A stretch of DNA of 64,000 nt. Origin: JASJBU01 sp963797085. GTDB lineage: Bacteria > Pseudomonadota > Gammaproteobacteria > Chromatiales > Chromatiaceae. The stretch spans positions 57,126 to 121,125 of the forward strand of contig CAWCOA010000029.1 in assembly GCA_963797085.1 (NCBI GenBank), in the 5' to 3' direction. The notes under the pieces are model-generated. The model ran no database searches. It was given only the letters and a program-made list of their open reading frames with translations, and was not told the origin of the DNA. Shown here one piece after another: positions 58,201-64,000 of the stretch (position 1 is the stretch's first letter; every line of letters starts with the position of its first letter). Position numbers and translations under genes: made by a program.

Positions 58201-59211
58201 ATGTTTGATAATAAAGTTTTAATGATTACGGGTGGGACAGGTTCGTTTGGTCATACAGTTCTAAAGCGTTTTCTAGATACGAATGTGAAAGAAATACGCA
58301 TCTTTAGTCGCGATGAGAAAAAACAGGAAGACATGCGTATTGCTCTGGCAAATGACAAAGTCAAATTTTATATTGGTGATGTGCGGGATTATAGTAGTAT
58401 TTCAGGTGCTATGGTGGGAGTTGATTACATATTCCACGCCGCAGCATTGAAACAAGTACCATCATGTGAGTTTTACCCAATGGAAGCTGTTAAAACTAAT
58501 ATTATTGGTACCGAGAATGTTATTAATGCAGCTATTGATAATAACGTTAAACGCGTGATTGTGTTGAGTACTGATAAGGCCGTCTACCCGATCAATGCAA
58601 TGGGCATCTCTAAGGCAATGGCAGAAAAGATAGTGGTAGCTAAATCACGCATGGTTCCTGAGGGCGGGCCGATTATTTGTTCCACGCGATATGGCAACGT
58701 GATGGCTTCACGGGGTTCGGTTATACCGTTATTTATCAGTCAACTTAAAAGTGGTGAGCCGCTTACTGTAACTGAGCCGAGCATGACGCGTTTTTTGATG
58801 TCACTCGAAGACTCTGTCGACTTGGTGTTACATGCATTTGAACATGCGAAACAAGGAGATATATTTGTTCAAAAGGCACCAGCCTCAACAATTGGTGACT
58901 TAGCGCAGGCTCTGAAAGAATTGTTCAAGCGTGATAATCCGATGAAAGTTATTGGCACTCGACATGGTGAAAAACTGTATGAGTCGTTGATTTCATGTGA
59001 AGAAATGGCAAAGGCTGTTGATATGGGACGCTATTACTGCGTACCTGCTGACAATAGAGATCTCAACTATAACAAGTATTTTGTGGAGGGTGATAAGCAC
59101 GTTACCGAGGTTGAGGATTATACGTCACATAATACCGATCGCTTGGATATTCAAGGTATTAAGGATCTCTTGCTTGAGCTGAAATATATTCGGGAGGAAC
59201 TTAGTGCTTAA
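58201..59211 (+). CDS. fnlA: UDP-GlcNAc 4,6-dehydratase/5-epimerase (FnlA/WbjB/CapE)
   Basis: The 336-residue SDR enzyme has MITGGTGSFGHTVLKRFL, IRIFSRDEKKQEDMR, HAAALKQVPSCEFYPMEAVK, STDKAVYPINAMGISKAMAE (with the M-x3-K active-site variant) and STRYGNVMASRGSVIP. It performs the first step from UDP-GlcNAc to UDP-L-FucNAc. It starts 14 bp after fnlB and overlaps fnlC by 8 bp, so the three genes form one operon. Confidence 0.94.
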   Translation: MFDNKVLMITGGTGSFGHTVLKRFLDTNVKEIRIFSRDEKKQEDMRIALANDKVKFYIGDVRDYSSISGAMVGVDYIFHAAALKQVPSCEFYPMEAVKTNIIGTENVINAAIDNNVKRVIVLSTDKAVYPINAMGISKAMAEKIVVAKSRMVPEGGPIICSTRYGNVMASRGSVIPLFISQLKSGEPLTVTEPSMTRFLMSLEDSVDLVLHAFEHAKQGDIFVQKAPASTIGDLAQALKELFKRDNPMKVIGTRHGEKLYESLISCEEMAKAVDMGRYYCVPADNRDLNYNKYFVEGDKHVTEVEDYTSHNTDRLDIQGIKDLLLELKYIREELSA

Positions 59212-60328
59212 AGTCATGACCTTGATCGGAACGCGTCCAGAACTTATCAAAATGAGTCGAGTGATTGCGGAGTTCGATAAACAGTTTAATCATATTCTGG
59301 TGCATTCGGGCCAAAACTACGACTATGAGTTGAACCAGGTTTTCTTTGACGACCTCGAAGTGCGAAAACCCGATGATTTTCTCAACGTGGCGGGCGACAG
59401 TCCTGCTAAGAGCATTGCCAATGTGATCTCTGCTGCGGATGAGGTGATTTCCAAGGAAATGCCGGACGCTGTCATGTTGTATGGTGACACCAATACCTGC
59501 ATGGCGGTGATCGCAGCCAAGAGACGTCGTGTTCCGGTATTCCACATGGAGGCGGGAAACCGCTGCTTCGACGAACGCGTACCGGAAGAGCTGAACCGTA
59601 AGGTACTAGATCATCTGAGCGATATAAACCTTGTCCTGACCGAGCATGCGCGACGCTATCTGCTGGCTGAAGGTATCCGGCCTGAAACCATTATGAAGAC
59701 TGGTTCGCACATGCACGAGGTGATCGCGCATTATCAGTACCGTATCAATGAATCGACGATTCTAGAACAGCTTGGTCTGGAAGACGGTAAGTTTTTTATT
59801 GTGTCGGCTCACCGTGAGGAAAACATCGACGATCCTGTTAATCTCGACAACCTGATCGAAAGCCTGCGCAGTCTAAGCAAGGAATACGGCTATCCGATTA
59901 TCTTCTCGACGCATCCCCGGACGCGTAAGCGACTCGATACTTTGGGGGTTGATATCCCACTGGTCCAGTTCCTGCCGCCGTTCGGGTTCTTCGACTATCT
60001 CAAACTACAAACCGCGGCGACCTGCGTGATTTCCGACAGCGGCACCATCGCCGAAGAGGGATCGCTACTTAATCTACCAGCTGTCACAATCCGCAACGCC
60101 CACGAACGCCCCGAAGGTATGGACGAAGGGACCGTTGTCATGTGTGGCCTGCGGGCAGAGCGCGTACTTGAGTCCATCAAGCTTGTGGTTTCGCAGCACA
60201 GCCGAAAAACGCGCACCATCCCATTAGTGGCCGATTACGAGGGCGGACCGGTATCCAAGCAACTTGCCAGAATCGTTCAGAGCTATGTTGACTACGTCAA
60301 GCGGACAGTCTGGCGCGAAACGTCATGA
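59204..60328 (+). CDS. fnlC: UDP-L-FucNAc synthase (C2-epimerase; FnlC/WbjD/CapG)
   Basis: The 374-residue WecB-like 2-epimerase has GTRPELIKMSRVIAEFD, HSGQNYDYELNQVFF, YGDTNTCMAVIAAKRR, HMEAGNRCFDERVPEELNRK and SDSGTIAEEGSLLNLP. It completes UDP-N-acetyl-L-fucosamine synthesis. Base composition shifts from AT-rich in fnlB-fnlA to nearer the genome average within this gene, hinting at a recombination boundary. Confidence 0.94.
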   Translation: MLKVMTLIGTRPELIKMSRVIAEFDKQFNHILVHSGQNYDYELNQVFFDDLEVRKPDDFLNVAGDSPAKSIANVISAADEVISKEMPDAVMLYGDTNTCMAVIAAKRRRVPVFHMEAGNRCFDERVPEELNRKVLDHLSDINLVLTEHARRYLLAEGIRPETIMKTGSHMHEVIAHYQYRINESTILEQLGLEDGKFFIVSAHREENIDDPVNLDNLIESLRSLSKEYGYPIIFSTHPRTRKRLDTLGVDIPLVQFLPPFGFFDYLKLQTAATCVISDSGTIAEEGSLLNLPAVTIRNAHERPEGMDEGTVVMCGLRAERVLESIKLVVSQHSRKTRTIPLVADYEGGPVSKQLARIVQSYVDYVKRTVWRETS

Positions 60329-60363
60329 AACTGATCTGAAGAACTGGCACAGAGAGTTGAGCG

Positions 60364-61891
60364 ATGAGCCAAAATAGAACCTTAATCCGTCAGGTTGGTC
60401 TTATTGTCATCCTGATGGCATTGGCAAAAATCGCTGCTTTTGCAAAAGACGTCTTGCTCTCGCTTCAATTCGGAGCGGGCCAGCAAACTGATGCCTACTT
60501 CATCGCCAACGCTATCCCAGGATTTGTCTTTGGGGGGTTGTTAGCGACTATTGGTCTGGGTTTTTCTGCCGATCTTCAAGAGGGCTGCGCTAAAAAGTGA
60601 ATATGAGGCTTCCACAACATACCGAACCGCTGCCATTGGTTACACGGGACTGAGTGCGTTCCTGGGGGTGATCACCTTTATCGGGGCTTCATCCATCGTA
60701 TCGACGTTGGCACCCGAACTACCCGAGACAACCCGTGACCTTGCAGTACTCATGACTCGAATCATGGCGTTCAGCTTTGTGTTTTCGGGATGGGTGGGGC
60801 TGCAAAACGCGGTACTACAATCGCATAAACTGTTAATCTGGCCGCAGATTGCGCAGCTTTTTAGCCACCTGTTTGCCATTGGCGGGCTTGCTGTGGCCGC
60901 AATGATAGATGGTGCTATCACGCTTCTGGTCTATGCCGCAGTCCTCGGCTGGATCATTTTGGCACCGCTCGTGTCGCTTAAGGCTGCCAAATTCTGGCCC
61001 AAGGTGCGCGGACAGTGGTTCGACAAGGGAACCGCACTATCGATGGCTGCGCTGTCGTTTCCTGTATTTTTGAGCCTGACCTTGGATCAGTCAAGCATTC
61101 TTATCGGAACCTATCTCGGATCGTTCTTTCCCGAGGGCGCAATTTCGCATCTCAACTACGCGCAACGACTCATGTTGCTGCTTTCGTCCGTGTTCTCACT
61201 GGTTATCGCCTATGTACTGTTTCCCTATCTCACGGAAAGCATCGTGGCCAACCACATTACGCAAGCACGGCGCTTCATGGCCTTGGCATTAATAGCGGTG
61301 TTGCTGTTATCGGCACCTTTACTGGTGTTGAGCATCGTGATGAGCGAGGCATTGATTTCTTTTGTATTTCAGCGCGGTGCCTTCAGTACTGAGGATGCGA
61401 TGGCCGCAGGTCGGGTTATGACCTTATTTTCGCCAATCATCGTTTTGGCGGGTGTGCGCGAGGTCTTGAATCGGCTTTTCCTGGCTTGGCAGCAAACCAA
61501 GGCGTTGTTAATGTTCGGTGTTCTCTCACTGGTGGTCAATTTAATTGCCAGCGTCTATTTCAGTCGAAGTATTGGCCTTGAAGGTATTGCACTTGGAGCG
61601 ACCTGCGGGGCGCTTACTTATGTCGCGGCGCAGGTTCTCATGATTATAGTGCGACACAAAAGCTTATTTCACCGGGACCTGTTGCTGTGGTTCACACTGA
61701 TCACTGCCGCTACTGCGATCTCGGCGATTACAAGCCAATGGGTCGATGCGCAAGTCTTGTTTGAGAATGAGCGGCTGAATTTTGTTATCAATGCATTAGC
61801 GGTGGTCTTTGTTTTCGGTGTCGCCATCTTAGTGCCTACTCTTTCGTTTGCACGCTTGCGAGAGATATATAAGACGGAACCATTGACATGA
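60364..61891 (+). pseudogene. MurJ/MviN-family flippase, one +1 frameshift
   Basis: The N-terminal ~70 residues (MSQNRTLIRQVGLIVILMAL, KIAAFAKDVLLSLQFGAGQQ) and the rest from VFLPIFKRAALKSEYE are in two frames, joined near 60555-60570; one extra base explains 1528 bp. The corrected ~508-residue protein has about 14 membrane helices. MurJ-family motifs include QFGAGQQTDAYFIANAIP and FVFQRGAFSTEDA. Its place in a polysaccharide cluster suggests a Wzx-like lipid-linked glycan flippase rather than the peptidoglycan MurJ. The glycosyltransferase start overlaps its stop (ATGA). Confidence 0.88.
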
Positions 61892-63112
61892 AACGTGATG
61901 TCGTAGTTTATGTCGGAGCATTTGAACTTCCGGATAGAAATGCTGCCGCCCAACGCGTGCTCTCCAACGCAGAAATATTGGCCGCACTGGGCTACAAAAT
62001 GGTGTTGGTGGGGCGCAATTCTGCCCCTGAAATAGCAGCTAATGAATTGAAGCGCGTCAGTTATCGAGGGATCGATCACGACTGTTGGGAGATGGGTTAC
62101 CCGGCCAATCAGCGCGAATGGCTGCGTTATATTACCAGCGTCTCTGCGCTCAAAGATCTCATAGAAGTTAACTATAGGGACCGGGTTCACAGCATCATCT
62201 GCTATAACTTTCCAGCCATAGCTCAACTTCGCGTGAAATCTGTTGCCCGTCAAGCTGATTCGCGGGCAATGGCCGATGTGACCGAATGGTATCAAATCTT
62301 GATGCCGACATCTCCCTCAGCTGTAGTCAAGAACCTCGATACATGGTTCCGTATGAGAGTAGTCAATCCACGCATGGATGCCCTGATCACCACCAGCCGC
62401 TACCTGACGCACTACTACTCGAGATGGTTTGACGACCTTGTCGAACTGCCGACATTAATCGAGCATGACCCCGAAGACTTGTCCGGGCTTACCGTGACAC
62501 CCGATGGGCATAAGAAACGCTTGTTCTATGGCGGATCGGTTATAAACAAGCGCGCACTTGCAAAGGAAATTGGCGGGCTCAAGGACCGGATCGACTGGGT
62601 GATCGAGTTACTGGACGCGGTCAAGCAAGCGGGCGATGACTTCCGTTTCGATATTTACGGTGTCGATCGAGAAGACTACCTGGATTATATGCCGCAACAC
62701 GGCCCTCTGCTGCAACGGCTGGGAGACAGCGTCTGTTTCCATGGCCGACAGCCGCGCCAGTCTTGCCGGACGCCCTACGTAAGTCCGATTTCTCGATTTT
62801 CCTGCGGACCGCTATGAGAACCACTCTGGCAGGATTTCCAACAAAATTCTCAGAATCGATCAGCTTCGGAACACCCGTGTTCAGCAATCCCCTGGAAAAT
62901 ATCGTTCCCTACATGCGCGATGGTGAAAACTGCGAGCAAATCGACCACGCGGAATTCGATAATGCTGTGGACCGTATCAGAGCTTGCCTGGCCTTACACG
63001 CAGACGAGATCATGCGCCGCAAGCAAGAGTGCCGTCGCTCGGCGAAATTTCATCCGCTGATTTTGTTGTTGCGGCAAAAGTGTTGTTTCCCGACACTAGA
63101 GGTGAGACTTAA
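61888..63112 (+). pseudogene. Glycosyltransferase (GT4-like), two single-base deletions
   Basis: The intact first part (MKRDVVVYVGAFELPDRNAA ... LFYGGSVINKRALAKE) resembles family 4 glycosyltransferases. The frame changes near 62758 to give LPDALRKSDFSIFLRTAMRT and KFSESISFGTPVFSNPLEN, the GT-B sugar-nucleotide region. It changes again near 63053 to give ADFVVAAKVLFPDTRGET, stopping at 63112. Two one-base deletions account for everything; corrected length is about 408 residues. The sugar donor is unknown; GDP-fucose or UDP-FucNAc are candidates from context. Confidence 0.83.
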
Positions 63113-63488
63113 TGTGCCCACGTCTTCAGTGTTTGAAGACATTTCCTTTTCGTGAAATCGAAGCGCGCACATGGCCTTTTCCGTATGCGAAGATAATTGG
63201 TGTTCAGATTAATGTTAAGTTGGCCATCTCAGGGGCAAGCTATGAAATGTTCAGATATGAATCCTACCTCGTGTCGATTGATGACATTGTGTTCATTAGC
63301 GTGTGTGCTCAGTCTGTTCCTCATTGCTGTAGTGTCTTTTCGTTTCGACACGAGACATTAGACCTGGATCTAGCAGAGCCAATCACTATTGTTGATAATT
63401 CCAGAGGTTACTAAGGTCTTTCCCTGGCGGGAGCGTCATTGCTGGTAACCCTGCGCGTAAGATAAAAACGATCGAGAAGAGTTCCTGA
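63112..63488 (+). pseudogene. Left-handed beta-helix O-acetyltransferase remnant
   Basis: An ATG at 63112 overlaps the glycosyltransferase stop (TAATG). The first ~100 codons give YLVSIDDIVFIS and EPITIVDNSRGY, weakly like a hexapeptide-repeat fold. The end, in another frame, reads RSFPGGSVIAGNPARKIKTI followed by EKSS and a stop, which is the standard tail of CysE/LacA-type acetyltransferases. The middle repeats are missing, so the gene is internally deleted or heavily corrupted. Confidence 0.6.
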
Positions 63489-63569
63489 AATCTGCTCAAG
63501 AAAAGTCTCTTAAGATCGGCCACTTGCCAGAGAAGGAAAAGCACCGAGCATATAAGGAGATTTTTGACA

Positions 63570-64000
63570 TTGAATAAAATTCTGCTAAATGGTCCGATTG
63601 TCGCTGTTGCAAGCTATCTGCTCATTGGTGTTTGCATCGCAACCTTTGGTCCTTTGCAGTACGAAGGATATCGCCCTGCGCTTGTTGCCATCTATATTGC
63701 TCTTGTAGTAGTTTTCTAGTCGTTGGCTTTATGCTGGGCTCGCGGACCAAAGTTCCAACCAGGGCGATTTGGCGAAAGGATCAGAACCATGTAATTTCTG
63801 TCTTTTATTTTTCGTGTATAAGTTAATCGCTTCTACCGACGAATGACATATGAGTTGTTAAACATTGTTCGTTTAGGGGGTCTCAATTTCAGCTTGGCAA
63901 ACTCGGCTGCTGCATATTTCTATGCCTACACAGATTACACACGCAACACCGGAAACTACAGTATGCATTTCATTGTCACCTCAATGGGAGCATTTCTGCT
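63570..64000 (+). CDS. Multi-spanning membrane protein, possible O-antigen polymerase (partial)
   Basis: A TTG at 63570 preceded by AAGGAG opens a frame MNKILLNGPIVAVASYLLIG with strongly hydrophobic segments. The frame shifts near 63710 (ALVVVF to LVVGFMLGSRTKVP) and again near 63825 (before MTYELLNIVRLGGLNFSLAN). The window ends inside the gene. Hydrophobic spacing and the position in a polysaccharide cluster suggest Wzy, but no diagnostic motif is visible. Confidence 0.55.

Overview
The window is a chromosomal segment of a gammaproteobacterium. Gene content and order point to a sulfur-oxidising, autotrophic Chromatiales/Sedimenticolaceae-type lineage (Candidatus Thiodiazotropha-like). The evidence is a pyrophosphate-dependent phosphofructokinase directly followed by a K+-independent H+-pyrophosphatase, gammaproteobacterial synteny blocks (leuS-lptE-holA..proA-nadD-rsfS; lptM-dapF-DUF484-xerC-hslVU-DUF971-ubiE-ubiJ-ubiB; polA-small RNA-engB), a GlyGly-CTERM protein and a torF-glnK-amtB nitrogen cluster. 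Species assignment is inference; no rRNA is present.

Layout. 1-3.5 kb: end of an MscS channel, two secreted proteins, a WYL regulator. 3.5-11.7 kb (minus): rsfS, nadD, proA, a membrane alpha/beta hydrolase, holA, lptE, leuS. 11.8-14.2 kb: globin, zinc-ribbon protein, an adenylate kinase with a histone H1-like lysine-rich tail. 14.6-20.7 kb: pyrophosphate metabolism (PPi-PFK, HppA, soluble Ppa), phosphodiesterase, moaC. 20.8-25.9 kb: bacteriohemerythrin, engB, a dense non-coding region with a predicted small RNA and a tandem hairpin array, a 54-residue membrane protein, polA, DUF4124. 26-28.7 kb: amtB, glnK, TorF-type porin with sigma-54 and NtrC-like sites. 28.7-46.1 kb (plus): ubiK, comM, ABC-F, RRM protein, DUF2939, degenerate GGDEF protein, cyaA, then the lptM-to-ubiB block. 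46.3-64 kb: surface-polysaccharide region with a GDP-mannose/GDP-L-fucose block (manC, phosphohexomutase, gmm, fcl, gmd), an AT-rich scar with gene and IS1595 remnants (52-57 kb), a UDP-L-FucNAc block (fnlB, fnlA, fnlC), a MurJ-family flippase, a glycosyltransferase, an acetyltransferase remnant and the start of a multi-spanning membrane protein.

The most interesting material is non-coding. Between engB and polA, at the syntenic position of enterobacterial Spot 42 and Pseudomonas ErsA, the minus strand carries a sigma-E/AlgU-like promoter (GGAACTT-N16-TCGTA), three hairpins with C/U-rich loops and an intrinsic terminator, predicting an sRNA of about 119 nt. Upstream lies a separate array of long hairpins, three of them exactly abutting. 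A 13-bp inverted repeat can mask the Shine-Dalgarno of gmd. A near-perfect NtrC site pair plus a -24/-12 promoter lie upstream of torF.

Caution: proA, polA, amtB, torF, ubiB, manC, fcl, gmd, the O-antigen ligase, the flippase and a glycosyltransferase all carry single-base indels, mostly +1 insertions, with otherwise conserved reading. They cluster in patches while long stretches are clean. Locally unpolished long-read sequence is the simplest explanation, so the core genes marked pseudogene may be intact in the organism. The 52-57 kb and 63 kb remnants look like real decay.
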